64,000 nucleotides of DNA from Methylotuvimicrobium alcaliphilum 20Z (GTDB lineage: Bacteria > Pseudomonadota > Gammaproteobacteria > Methylococcales > Methylomonadaceae), in the NCBI RefSeq assembly GCF_000968535.2, contig NC_016112.1, forward strand, positions 2,852,001 through 2,916,000, written 5' to 3'. Position numbers and translations under genes: made by a program. The notes under the pieces are model-generated. The model had not been told where the DNA came from, did no database searches, and worked only from the letters and a program-made list of their open reading frames with translations. This document shows positions 44,737-52,802 of this stretch, piece after piece. How positions within the stretch are numbered: position 1 is the first letter of the stretch; every line of letters begins with the position of its first letter.

Positions 44737-44819
44737 TAGGACTAACCAAATAATAGACTTCTTGATTACGTTGATTTTTTAATTACCTTTCAATCTAGAA
44801 AAAATCAGGCGAACACGTG

Positions 44820-44905
44820 AAATCCGTTCGTTCTGAGCCCTTCGGCTAGGCTCAGGGCGAACGGGATTTAGAATGCTCAACTGATTTTTTAGGTTCAATT
44901 CAATA
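44820..44905. repeat. REP-like hairpin related to family G
   Basis: AAATCCGTTCG (44820-44830) pairs with CGAACGGGATTT (44858-44869) around an inner GAGCC/GGCTC hairpin. The following CTCAACTGATTTTTTAGGTT copies the context of the hairpin at 4244-4324. Confidence 0.65.
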
Positions 44906-45014
44906 GTCACCTCGCCTAGGCAGTCGTTCATATGCCCAACCTTTTCCGATCAGCAAATATCAATCTCAGAAAACGAATTCGCCCGGAAAAATAGTTAAAT
45001 TAGCGGGTGGATAT

Positions 45015-45163
45015 TATACCTTTCGCACTTCAAATTTCTTCGGTAGTGTCTGAGGAAGCGCCGGGGCGTCCAACAAAGGCTTTGCCAGCATAGATCCTAC
45101 ATAGATACATTCACGGCATACTTTGACGACCCCGGCGCCGAATTTTGATCTACGATAGGTATA
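45015..45163. mobile_element. Family C repeat, copy C3 (diverged)
   Basis: TATACCTTTCGCACTTC ... CTACGATAGGTATA. The shared module has decayed to ATACATTCACGGCATAC, so the arm-2 pairing is lost. Between 45164 and 45478 I see nothing beyond unremarkable sequence. Confidence 0.85.
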
Positions 45164-45478
45164 TATCGGAAAACTTTCGCCAGTATGTACGATAGCGTAC
45201 AGACCAATAAGCATCCGATACTTCACTATATCTCTCAGAGCAGATATAAAAAGCGAACCGTTTCTTGCATCCCCAACCGGATCTAACGATCCAAGTCTTA
45301 TGTAGATGCCTTACGTTAATCATGTATCCATCTAAGACCAAGACAGGCACGCCAAGAGATCACGCCGATTTAGAACAGGAATCCGGTATGCCTTCAATTT
45401 CTCCTCGAGGAAAGTTGACTAGACCAAGCTTTACCTTTGAATAATTTATTAAACTATTGAAACTATTTATATTCTTTA

Positions 45479-45534
45479 GATGGACCTTGATATTACTTTT
45501 TATTATGAAAAATCATTGATCAGAGGTATCGACA
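45479..45534 (+). promoter_or_regulatory. Conserved upstream block of the second 68-residue paralogue
   Basis: GATGGACCTTGATATTAC ... AGAGGTATCGACA closely follows the block at 21629-21686. It includes the ribosome binding site AGAGGT, and the similarity extends some 30 bp further upstream. Confidence 0.6.
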
Positions 45535-45741
45535 ATGGAAAATCAACCGATAGAAATCACAAGCCAAGGGCAGTCCACATTCATCGAAATGCTAAGCGGT
45601 GAATTTATTTCGCAAACCGGCATTGGCGTTTACGCCTATCTTACACCGCTTGCGATCGACAGCTTATTCCAACAATATTTACAACACAAAGAACCACTAA
45701 GGGCATTCACAAAGCAATTAGTGAAAACCGTCTTAGCTTAA
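45535..45741 (+). CDS. Small conserved protein of unknown function, paralogue 2
   Basis: A 68-residue protein identical to the 21687-21893 product at 57 positions (changes at residues 5, 12, 15, 22, 26, 30, 42, 46, 52, 62 and 68). Conserved parts include ITSQ, FIEMLS, the GVYAYLTPLAI core, QYLQH and EPLRAFTKQ. The start ATG follows AGAGGTATCGACA. It stands alone between repeats C3 and C4. I know no family for it; the duplicated and conserved leader suggests a regulated small protein. Confidence 0.75.
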   Translation: MENQPIEITSQGQSTFIEMLSGEFISQTGIGVYAYLTPLAIDSLFQQYLQHKEPLRAFTKQLVKTVLA

Positions 45742-45805
45742 TTGCAGCCAAAAACAGCCACCGAAGAACGCCGAAACCGATTTTCATGCATTGCTTCGGA
45801 CATGA

Positions 45806-46101
45806 TATACCCATCGATCGTAGATCAAAATTCGGCACCGGGGGGCCAGTCAAAGGACGCCGTGAACCCAGCACCTAAATTATCCAAGATAGTTAACCAT
45901 AGCCAATGGACTATGGAATTTAGGTGCTGGGTGAATACGTCCCCGTAGACTCTATGCCAGCTCCATGCCGGCAAAGCCTTTGCGAGCGCCATGGATGGCG
46001 TGTATTAGGACAATGCAGGAGCGATTGCCGAGGAGCGAAAATCGACCTAGCACAGCAGCGCCTTCTAAGGCACTACCGAAATTTGAAGGGCGAAAGGTAT
46101 A
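45806..46101. mobile_element. Family C repeat, copy C4 (minus orientation), hosting B3 and an extra arm
   Basis: TATACCCATCGATCGTAG ... CGAAAGGTATA. The shared module (GGACGCCGTGAATACG) is split by element B3 at CCGTGA. The other arm carries an extra cassette with GCGCCATGGATGGCG and AATGCAGGAGCGATTGCCG, matching the complement of the cassette in C5. Total about 296 bp. Confidence 0.88.
45866..45932. mobile_element. Family B mini-element, copy B3 (67 bp)
   Basis: Identical over 67 bp to B2. Flanks CCGTGA | GAATACG duplicate the dinucleotide GA. Inserted in the loop of the shared module of C4. Confidence 0.95.
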
Positions 46102-46157
46102 TTTTTAAAAACGCTAATCCCACACATCACAAACTATCAAAATTTTGGAGAACAACG

Positions 46158-46586
46158 ATGACTTTGGATCAAATTGAAGACAAATCGGTAATATCAAAAG
46201 AGAAATTCGGGGAAACATCGAAACTTGACCTGAGCCATTCGGGAGAGCAGATGCGGCCATCCATGAGAGCAGGGTTGACGCTTGGCGTGATGAGTCTCGT
46301 AGCCGGCCTCAGCGGTTGCATGATTGTCGATGCGCCGATTAAAGGCGTTTTAGGTACCGAAGTCATCTGGGGCGACATAGCGACCGGGGAAACTACCGAC
46401 CCAGCCACTTTGAAGGAAGGCAAAGCCTGCGCGGAATCCATACTTGGCTTGCTGGCCCGCGGCGATGCTAGTGTTCGCGCGGCAAAGCAAAATGGCAATA
46501 TCACGGAAGTCACTTCAGTGGATCACTCGGCGAGGAACTTACTCAACATCGTCGGCGAATGGTGTACGATCGTCAGAGGCCATTAA
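46158..46586 (+). CDS. TRL-like family putative lipoprotein
   Basis: A 142-residue protein. After a polar N-terminal stretch of about 35 residues comes a hydrophobic segment with lipobox (RAGLTLGVMSLVAGLSGCM). The mature part has the TRL-like pattern: GVLGTEVIWGDIATGE, LKEGKACAESILGLLARGDAS, AAKQNGNITEVTSVDHSARNLL and a closing EWCTIVRG. Family members are small secreted or lipid-anchored proteins of unknown role. The ATG at 46158 has GGAG upstream; a longer frame to 45924 lies inside repeats B3/C4 and is rejected. The long pre-signal extension is odd and an internal start at MRPSMRAG is possible. Confidence 0.75.
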   Translation: MTLDQIEDKSVISKEKFGETSKLDLSHSGEQMRPSMRAGLTLGVMSLVAGLSGCMIVDAPIKGVLGTEVIWGDIATGETTDPATLKEGKACAESILGLLARGDASVRAAKQNGNITEVTSVDHSARNLLNIVGEWCTIVRGH

Positions 46587-46720
46587 CCCCCTTTTACGTG
46601 ATGGCAACGAAAGAAAGGTCACTGCGAATGAACTCCGGTTCACATCCATCTGCGCAACACAGAATGAGGAGTGACATAGCCAATTCGTATACATCGATAA
46701 AGCCCCGCATCAACCGGCTT

Positions 46721-46882
46721 ATGAGCAACAAAGGCAACACAATCGTCATTGCGGGGCAAGCCTACCGACTGAAACCCATCCATCGCAAAAACGATCCGGT
46801 TTGTTTCAGCTGCAAATTCCTCGGCCGCGAGCAAGTTTTCGGCCCCTTCTGCATCGCGTCCCATGAAACAGGCTTGGCTTGA
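46721..46882 (+). CDS. Small protein with three cysteines, overlapping the acyltransferase gene
   Basis: A 53-residue frame, MSNKGNTIVIAGQAYRLKPI, then KNDPVCFSCKFLGREQVFGPFC. The C-x-x-C and third Cys suggest a small metal-binding fold, but I know no family. It ends 20 bp inside the next gene (46863), which suggests translational coupling. The frame is open further upstream to 46559, and the ribosome binding site is weak. Confidence 0.45.
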   Translation: MSNKGNTIVIAGQAYRLKPIHRKNDPVCFSCKFLGREQVFGPFCIASHETGLA

Positions 46883-47756
46883 AGTACCGGAGCGAAGCAG
46901 CCTGTTCTGGTTAAACACCATCAAATGGATCGCCTTGCGGGCCGGGCGATGGTTGTCGCGTCTCCTGCTTTACCCGATCACAATCTATTTCGTTGTGTTC
47001 TCGTACCGCGCCCGCTCGGCATCCCGCAACTTTCTACGAAAGGTTTTGGGCAGGGATTGCGGCTGGGCCGAGGTATTCCGGCATTACCACACCTTCGCCC
47101 ACACGTTGCTCGATCGGGTTTACATGTTTGCCGGACAAGGTCAGCGATTGGATATTCGCATCAAAGGCCTGGAAGTGCTGGACGAATACGCCCGTTCCGG
47201 GCGCGGCTGTCTGCTCGTAGGCGCGCATCTCGGCAGCTTCGAAATCATCCGTGCGGTAGGCAAATTACAGAGCGGATTCCATATCAAAGCGCTCGTTTAT
47301 GGGGAGAGTACGCCCCAAGTTACCGGCATATTCCGAAAGTTGAACCCGGCATTGTTCGAAGATATTGTCTATGTGGGCGATATCGGTTCATTGATTGGGC
47401 TCGACGAGCACGCGCGCCAGGGCGGTCTCATCGCGCTATTGGGAGACCGCAGCGTGCGTGCCGACAAACGGATACGCTGCGAATTTTTCGGCGAGCCGGC
47501 ATGGTTTCCAGAGGCTCCTGTCTTGCTGTCTCGAATTCTCGACATGCCCTTGGTTACGTTCTTCTGCCTACATCGGAATGACGGAGGCTACGACGCCTGG
47601 TTTGAACACCTGGCCGACCCGCCGCGGGTCGGCCGAAACCAGCGGGAAACAGCGGCTCGTTGCATTATGCAAAACTACGCCAACCGCCTGGAATATTATT
47701 GTCGATTGGCGCCGTACAACTGGTTCAATTTTTATGATTTTTGGAAGGACGAATAG
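46863..47756 (+). CDS. LpxL/HtrB-like lysophospholipid acyltransferase family protein
   Basis: A 297-residue membrane-associated acyltransferase. An N-terminal hydrophobic anchor (residues 31-47) precedes the HX4E catalytic motif GAHLGSFE (H122, E127). The LPLAT blocks LLGDRSVRAD and FFGEPAWFPEAPVLLSRILDMPLVTFF follow, then YCRLAPYNWFNFYDFW near the end. True lipid A acyltransferases have this layout. Paired with a family-2 glycosyltransferase it also resembles the acyltransferases of aryl polyene clusters, but no ketosynthases are present. The substrate is unknown. Confidence 0.85.
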   Translation: MKQAWLEVPERSSLFWLNTIKWIALRAGRWLSRLLLYPITIYFVVFSYRARSASRNFLRKVLGRDCGWAEVFRHYHTFAHTLLDRVYMFAGQGQRLDIRIKGLEVLDEYARSGRGCLLVGAHLGSFEIIRAVGKLQSGFHIKALVYGESTPQVTGIFRKLNPALFEDIVYVGDIGSLIGLDEHARQGGLIALLGDRSVRADKRIRCEFFGEPAWFPEAPVLLSRILDMPLVTFFCLHRNDGGYDAWFEHLADPPRVGRNQRETAARCIMQNYANRLEYYCRLAPYNWFNFYDFWKDE

Positions 47757-47799
47757 AAACGCGGCTAATGCCTTATTGCCTGACAACGATTCGCTAAGG

Positions 47800-48028
47800 A
47801 ACGAACATGAAATAACTTCATCAAATGTCGGAAGGGGGTTCGTTGGCTCGATTGACAGGTGTCGGCGGCAAGGCAGATTTTTGCTCCTGCAAAATCTGCA
47901 TTCATGCCATCCTTGGCAATCAGATTCCGCCGTCAAGCCTACACGGACGTATTCACGGCGTCCTGTCAAGCGAGTCAACGAACCTCCACAAAGCTTACTG
48001 TTTCGCGAAGTTATTTTGTGCATATTAC
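47800..48028. repeat. Family A repeat, copy A4, with an extended arm 1
   Basis: Core stem GGTTCGTTGGCTCG (from 47837) pairs with CGAGTCAACGAACC (to 47984). Arm 1 is enlarged by a cassette with GCAGATTTT/AAAATCTGC and GCCATCCTTGGC hairpins, related to the cassettes in C4 and C5. Arm 2 (GGACG/CGTCC) is empty. Outer GAAATAACTTC/GAAGTTATTTT. It sits between the acyltransferase and the glycosyltransferase. Confidence 0.88.
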
Positions 48029-48048
48029 TTATGAATGGAGAGATCAAC

Positions 48049-48798
48049 ATGAACGGAAGAGACAAATACGTACTGGTAATCCCAGCCTATAACGAATCCG
48101 CCACCATCCGCGAGGTAGTGCAAGGCGCCTTACGGCATCTCGGCACGGTGATTGTCGTTGACGACGGCTCCAACGATGGCACTGCGGACAAACTCTCAAA
48201 TTTACCGGTGACATTGCGGCGCCATCCCGAGAATCAGGGAAAGGCGGCAAGCTTGTGGAACGGCATGCAGACCGCCTTGAATCTCGGCGCGAAAGGAATC
48301 GTCACCATGGACGGGGACGGCCAGCACGATCCGGCAGACTTGCCAAGGCTCTTGATGGCGGCAAAAGTCCATCCGGACAAACTGGTGATTGGCTCACGCC
48401 TCTGGAACCGAGACGTGATTCCAAAGGCGCGCTACCGGGCCAACCGTTTCGCCAACTTCTGGATCGCCTGGGCCGCAGGACAAACCATCGAAGACAGCCA
48501 GTCGGGTTTCCGCGTGTATCCGGCACAATTGATCCGACGCTGCCGTTTCGTATTGGGCCGGAAACAGAGCTTCGTTTTCGAAAGCGAGATCATCATCGAA
48601 GCCGCCCGACACAGATTTCCATGCGCCTTCGTACCCGTGAGTACAACCTACCCCGAAAATGCCAGACCCAGTCATTTCCATCCGATGAACGATATCGCTC
48701 ACATCACCCGCATGGTGGCATGGCGTTTGTTTATTCAAGGCTTTTTTCCGTCCGGATTATGGCGAAGCCTTAATGGCAGCCAAAGTCTAAAACTGTGA
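48049..48798 (+). CDS. Family 2 glycosyltransferase (dolichyl-phosphate-mannose synthase-like)
   Basis: A 249-residue GT-A enzyme: VIPAYNESATIREVV, VIVVDDGSNDGTADKL, HPENQGKAASLWNGM, the metal-binding DGDGQHDP (D88, D90) and the acceptor loop SQSGFRVYP. The C-terminal YPENARPSHFHPMNDIAHITRMV replaces the transmembrane domains found in some relatives. The start at 48049 is preceded by GGAGAG at good spacing; a much longer frame starting at 47395 runs out of phase through the acyltransferase gene and repeat A4 and is rejected. It probably acts with the acyltransferase on a lipid or glycolipid. Confidence 0.87.
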   Translation: MNGRDKYVLVIPAYNESATIREVVQGALRHLGTVIVVDDGSNDGTADKLSNLPVTLRRHPENQGKAASLWNGMQTALNLGAKGIVTMDGDGQHDPADLPRLLMAAKVHPDKLVIGSRLWNRDVIPKARYRANRFANFWIAWAAGQTIEDSQSGFRVYPAQLIRRCRFVLGRKQSFVFESEIIIEAARHRFPCAFVPVSTTYPENARPSHFHPMNDIAHITRMVAWRLFIQGFFPSGLWRSLNGSQSLKL

Positions 48799-48850
48799 AA
48801 ATTATTGTGCTTTCACCTATCGAAGGTATTTCGACACTTTCGCGTAAAAC

Positions 48851-48877
48851 GTCGGGTTACGCTATCGCTAACCCGAC
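48851..48877. terminator. Hairpin between convergent glycosyltransferase and squalene-hopene cyclase genes
   Basis: GTCGGGTTA (48851-48859) and TAACCCGAC (48869-48877) form a perfect 9-bp stem between the two stops at 48798 and 48888. It is a likely bidirectional terminator, or a REP. Confidence 0.55.
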
Positions 48878-48887
48878 CTACGCAACT

Positions 48888-50855
48888 TTATGATATAAAG
48901 TCCCCGCATTCGTTGCGGTAGCGCCCTAGCGCCCAAAGCGGAAAGTATTTTTCGTAACCGTGATATTTTAAATAAAAAAACTTGGGAAAACCCGGCGCAT
49001 TAAAGCCATCGTCTTTCCAAAACCCATCGTCTTGTTGGTTTTTCAAGAGATAATTAATTCCCGATTTAACTTCGGGGCAACCCGCCTCGCCGGCCGACAT
49101 CAAGGCCAGCAGCGCGAGCGCGGTATGAAATGCCGAGCCGGTTTCGCTTTCGCCGCGAACCCCGACATCGTGATAACTATCATTGTCCTCCCCCCAACCG
49201 CCGTCGGCACGCTGCTTGGATTTTAGCCAAACCACAGCTTTACGAATGTGGGAATCATGCTTCGAAATACCGGCGCTTTCGAACCCGGTCAATACAGACC
49301 AAGTTCCGTAAATGTAATTTGTTCCCCACCGACCGAACCAGGATCCGTCGGCTTCCTGCTGATTGCGCAAATAGGTAATGCAGGTGTCGATAACGGCCCG
49401 GTATTCCGGCTGTCTATCGACCAGTTTGCTCAAAAACATAACGCAGCGTCCGCTGACATCAGCGGTAGGCGGGTCGAGCAAAGCGCCGTGATCGGCGAAC
49501 GGTATATGGTTGAGATAGCTATGCGTATTGTCCGCGTCAAAAGCGCCGTAGCCGCCATTGGCGGATTGCATGCCGGCAATCCATACGCCTGCCCGTTCGA
49601 TATTTTCGGCAAACTCGCGATCGCCGGACTCTATCATCGCCAGCGCAACCACCGCGGTATCGTCGACATCGGGATAATGACTGTTGCCGAACTGAAAAGC
49701 CCAGCCGCCGCCCGGCAGATTGGGCCGTTGCACCCGCCAATCGCCCGGTTCGTTGCTCAATTGCCGACCGGCCAGCCAATTTAAAGCCTTAGTGAGCGAT
49801 TGTTCGGCAATCGGATCACGCTCGCGGCGATCGACTTCCTGCAGAACCAGCACGGCTAGACCGGTATCCCAAACCGGTGAAACGCAAGGCTGACAGTAGG
49901 CCTTATCCGGCTTGACGACTAGCAATCGATCGATCGCTTCCCTGGCGATACGCCGCCGTTCATCGTCGGCAGGAATCCCTAAATAATCCATGGCCTCATA
50001 GGCATTAACCATGGATGTAAAGATAGCACCCAGTCCATCGTACCCATTCAATCGGGACATAAACCAATCGCGAGCCTTGATCGTTGCCTTGCGGCGAACG
50101 AAACCGGGAATCAACGGTTCCATCAAGCGGCCCATGCGGTCCGCGGCCAATATGGACTTGCCTAGCGGTGTTTTAACGTGTGCAAAATAATTTTTTTCCG
50201 ACTCAGGCTGCGTGATAAAGAGCTCTGAAATCCCCACGTTATTCGGATTACGAGCCTTGACTTTATAAGTACACAAGATGAATAACGGCACCATTACGGT
50301 ACGGGACCAATACGAAACTTTATCGATATGGAACGGAAACCATTTCGGTAAAAGCATGATTTCGACCGGAATAAAAGGCACGCCGCGCCAAGGGATCTGC
50401 TCGAACATCGCCATCATGATACGCGTAAAGACGTTAGCCTTGGCGCCGCCGCCCCGAGCCAGTATCCAACGGCGCGCTTTGACCATGTGCTGCGCTTGAA
50501 TCGAGTCGCCGGCCAATTTCATCGCGTAATAAGCCTTGATCGTGCAACTCAGGTCTCCCGGTCCGCCTTTATAAAGCGGATAACTGCCGTCCCGGTCTTG
50601 TTGTTCGTGGAGATATTGAACGATCTTGGCCTGGTGCGTTGCATCGATTTCACCCATGAAATGCATCATCAAGATGTATTCGGAAGGAATCGTGCAATCC
50701 GCTTCGAGCTCGAAAACCCAATAGCCTTCCTCGTTTTGCAGTTCTAAAAGCCGCGCCTTGGCGCAAGTTATCGCATCGTTCAAGCTCAAACGTGGATAGG
50801 ACAGGCTAGTCGATGAAGCATCCTGATCAGGATGAAAAATGGTCTCTATTAGCAT
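48888..50855 (-). CDS. shc: Squalene-hopene cyclase
   Basis: Cyclises squalene to hopene/hopanol, the first committed hopanoid step, at the inner membrane. The 655-residue product has the catalytic DxDD motif D396-V-D398-D399 (YPDVDDTAVVAL), several QW repeats (QNEEGYWVFELE, QDRDGSYPLYKGGPGDLS, QEADGSWFGRWGTNYIYGTW, QRADGGWGED, QQDDGFWKD) and the substrate-channel region. The start MLIETIFHPDQ at 50855 begins the conserved part; a frame to 51023 adds an unconvincing extension that reaches into repeat C5. No other hopanoid gene is adjacent. Confidence 0.95.
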   Translation of the reverse strand: MLIETIFHPDQDASSTSLSYPRLSLNDAITCAKARLLELQNEEGYWVFELEADCTIPSEYILMMHFMGEIDATHQAKIVQYLHEQQDRDGSYPLYKGGPGDLSCTIKAYYAMKLAGDSIQAQHMVKARRWILARGGGAKANVFTRIMMAMFEQIPWRGVPFIPVEIMLLPKWFPFHIDKVSYWSRTVMVPLFILCTYKVKARNPNNVGISELFITQPESEKNYFAHVKTPLGKSILAADRMGRLMEPLIPGFVRRKATIKARDWFMSRLNGYDGLGAIFTSMVNAYEAMDYLGIPADDERRRIAREAIDRLLVVKPDKAYCQPCVSPVWDTGLAVLVLQEVDRRERDPIAEQSLTKALNWLAGRQLSNEPGDWRVQRPNLPGGGWAFQFGNSHYPDVDDTAVVALAMIESGDREFAENIERAGVWIAGMQSANGGYGAFDADNTHSYLNHIPFADHGALLDPPTADVSGRCVMFLSKLVDRQPEYRAVIDTCITYLRNQQEADGSWFGRWGTNYIYGTWSVLTGFESAGISKHDSHIRKAVVWLKSKQRADGGWGEDNDSYHDVGVRGESETGSAFHTALALLALMSAGEAGCPEVKSGINYLLKNQQDDGFWKDDGFNAPGFPKFFYLKYHGYEKYFPLWALGRYRNECGDFIS

Positions 50856-51035
50856 GGATAGTTTTTCTGACTTCCCTTTAGTATTAGCGGTATCAGACCT
50901 GAAATAAAGTCGGTGGTGCAGGACAAAAAAAACTGCAGCAATCAATTGCCGCAGCGAGCCGGGAGGAGCGCAATAACAAAAATGAGTTTTATGATGGATT
51001 AAGTTAAGCCAACCTTTCGGCAATCCGTACCGGAA

Positions 51036-51293
51036 TATACCTTTCGCACTTCAAATTTCGGCATTAGCCAATGGAGGTGCCGGGGTGTTAGGTCGATTTT
51101 GCTCCTCGGCAATTGCTCCTGCATTGCCCTACTACACGCCATCCTTGGCGTAATGCAAAATCGACATTCACGCCATCCATGGCGCTCGCAAAGGCTTGGA
51201 TAGCATGGATGCTATCATAGAGCCTACTTGGACGTATTTACGGCGTCCTTTGACGGGCACCCCGGCACCGAAATTTGACAAGCAAAGGGTATA
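51036..51293. mobile_element. Family C repeat, copy C5 (long form with extra arm cassette)
   Basis: TATACCTTTCGCACTTC ... AGCAAAGGGTATA, about 258 bp. The shared module (GGACGTATTTACGGCGTCC) is empty. Arm 1 holds a cassette of about 100 bp with GTCGATTTTGC...GCAAAATCGAC and ACGCCATCC...GGCG hairpins. Just beyond its right end, CTTAACATAATGGCACTG (about 51299-51316) looks like a solo end of family G. Confidence 0.88.
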
Positions 51294-51510
51294 ACGACTT
51301 AACATAATGGCACTGTTGACCAGATATGTGCCGCTGAGTTATCACGCTGTATTGCCGATTTAAGCCATCCCGGTAACATTGCTTATATGTCTGCAAATTA
51401 GTTTTCTGTCGATACGTTACTTTGCGGTAATGATAACAGTGACTTTTAAATGTCGTCGGTACGCTGCCGCACATATAACCATTTCCGGTTTTTAAGAATG
51501 CTTCCTTCTG

Positions 51511-51576
51511 TACCCGTGGATCAAAGTTCGGCGCCTCTTCAGGTACAGCCGAAATTTGAAGTGCGATAAGGTATAC
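51511..51576. repeat. Family C remnant, copy C6
   Basis: Only the two ends remain: TACCCGTGGATCAAAGTTCGG and CCGAAATTTGAAGTGCGATAAGG (shown in parts), 66 bp in all. The inner arms are deleted. It lies upstream of the first Crp-type gene. Confidence 0.75.
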
Positions 51577-51766
51577 ATGCACTTGCCGACAATTACTCCT
51601 CTCCGTTCGCTTGCACCCCTTAAAGTTCTCTGCTATAAATTAGTTGCCTTTATTTCCATAAAAAATACCCGGCTTTTTCTATAAGCTTATCGAGGCTACG
51701 AACCGGTTCGCCACATAAACCATTCGTAGAATATCCCCTTCCATGACTATCTAGTTTGGATTACTT

Positions 51767-52519
51767 ATGACCGATGCATGCGATCCTCGACAAAACCATC
51801 TGCTCAACTTGCTGCCCTCAAACCAATATGAGCGGATAATACCTCATCTTGAAGGCGTATCCATGCGACTTGGCGAAGTCCTTTACGAATCCGGGGGCGA
51901 ATTGAATTATGTCTATTTCCCCACGAATTGCATCGTTTCGCTGCTTTATGTCATGGAAAATGGCGCTTCGGCAGAAATTGCCGTAACCGGCAACGATGGT
52001 ATTATCGGCGTTGCGGTATTCATGGGCGGAGGAACCATGCCGAACCGAGCCGTCGTACAAAGCGCTGGACATGCTTACCGACTTCGAAAAAAGTCGTTCA
52101 TGCAGGAATTTAACCGATCGGGCGGCCGCCGCTCGAGTGCTTTGCAACATCTGATGCTTCGTTATGCTCAAACCTTGATCACTCAAATGTCGCAGACTGC
52201 AGTTTGCAATCGGCATCATTCGGTGGATCAGCAGCTTTGCCGATGGCTATTGCTCAGCCTCGATAGACTGCCTACCAATGAATTGCGCATGACGCAGGAG
52301 CTAATCGCCAATATGCTTGGCGTTCGCCGGGAAGGTGTCACGGAAGCCGCCGGTAAATTACAGAAAGCCGGATTGATCGAATACAGCCGTGGACGCATCA
52401 TGGTAATAGATAGACCCGGATTGGAGGAACGCGTCTGCGAATGCTATGACGTCGTAAAAACCGAATTCGATCGTCTGCTCCCCCCCCCCGATCTAAACGC
52501 TGCGCTCCTTTCTTACTGA
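51767..52519 (+). CDS. Crp/Fnr family transcriptional regulator 1
   Basis: A 250-residue regulator with an N-terminal cyclic-nucleotide-binding-like beta-roll (residues 20-140: LEGVSMRLGEVLYESGGELNYVYFP, AVTGNDGIIGVAVFMGG) and a C-terminal winged helix (MTQELIANMLGVRREGVTEAAGKLQKAGLIEYSRGRIMVIDRPGLE). The usual cAMP-contacting GE...R-S/T signature is absent and there is no N-terminal Fe-S cysteine set, so it is neither true Crp nor Fnr. It belongs to the large group of related regulators in stress gene clusters. Ligand unknown. A paralogue follows. Confidence 0.88.
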   Translation: MTDACDPRQNHLLNLLPSNQYERIIPHLEGVSMRLGEVLYESGGELNYVYFPTNCIVSLLYVMENGASAEIAVTGNDGIIGVAVFMGGGTMPNRAVVQSAGHAYRLRKKSFMQEFNRSGGRRSSALQHLMLRYAQTLITQMSQTAVCNRHHSVDQQLCRWLLLSLDRLPTNELRMTQELIANMLGVRREGVTEAAGKLQKAGLIEYSRGRIMVIDRPGLEERVCECYDVVKTEFDRLLPPPDLNAALLSY

Positions 52520-52802
52520 ATAATCGTCCAACTTGTTGAGATTTGATGAAGGCATTTATGGGCGCTAGCGTACAGACGCTAGAAAGCTTATCCGTTAGTC
52601 TAATTTCCACTTACGGAGCCATCCACTGACATCAACCGATGTGCCGAGCCTTAACCGGTTATTCATTTCGACTACGCTCACCTGCTCCGAAGCGTCGCGT
52701 CATTCTTATCGAACCTATGTTTTTCTAATTAAAGAACATAGGTTTTCAAAAAATGTAATGACTTGAGTGATGAAAATCTAAGAGTTCCAGGAGAGCAATC
52801 CC

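Noticed and set aside
45924-46157. N-terminal extension of the TRL-like gene
   Set aside because: The extension is translated repeat B3/C4 sequence; the ATG at 46158 has its own GGAG site.
47395-48048. Long N-terminal extension of the glycosyltransferase
   Set aside because: It is a second frame of the acyltransferase gene joined through repeat A4; the family start and ribosome binding site are at 48049.
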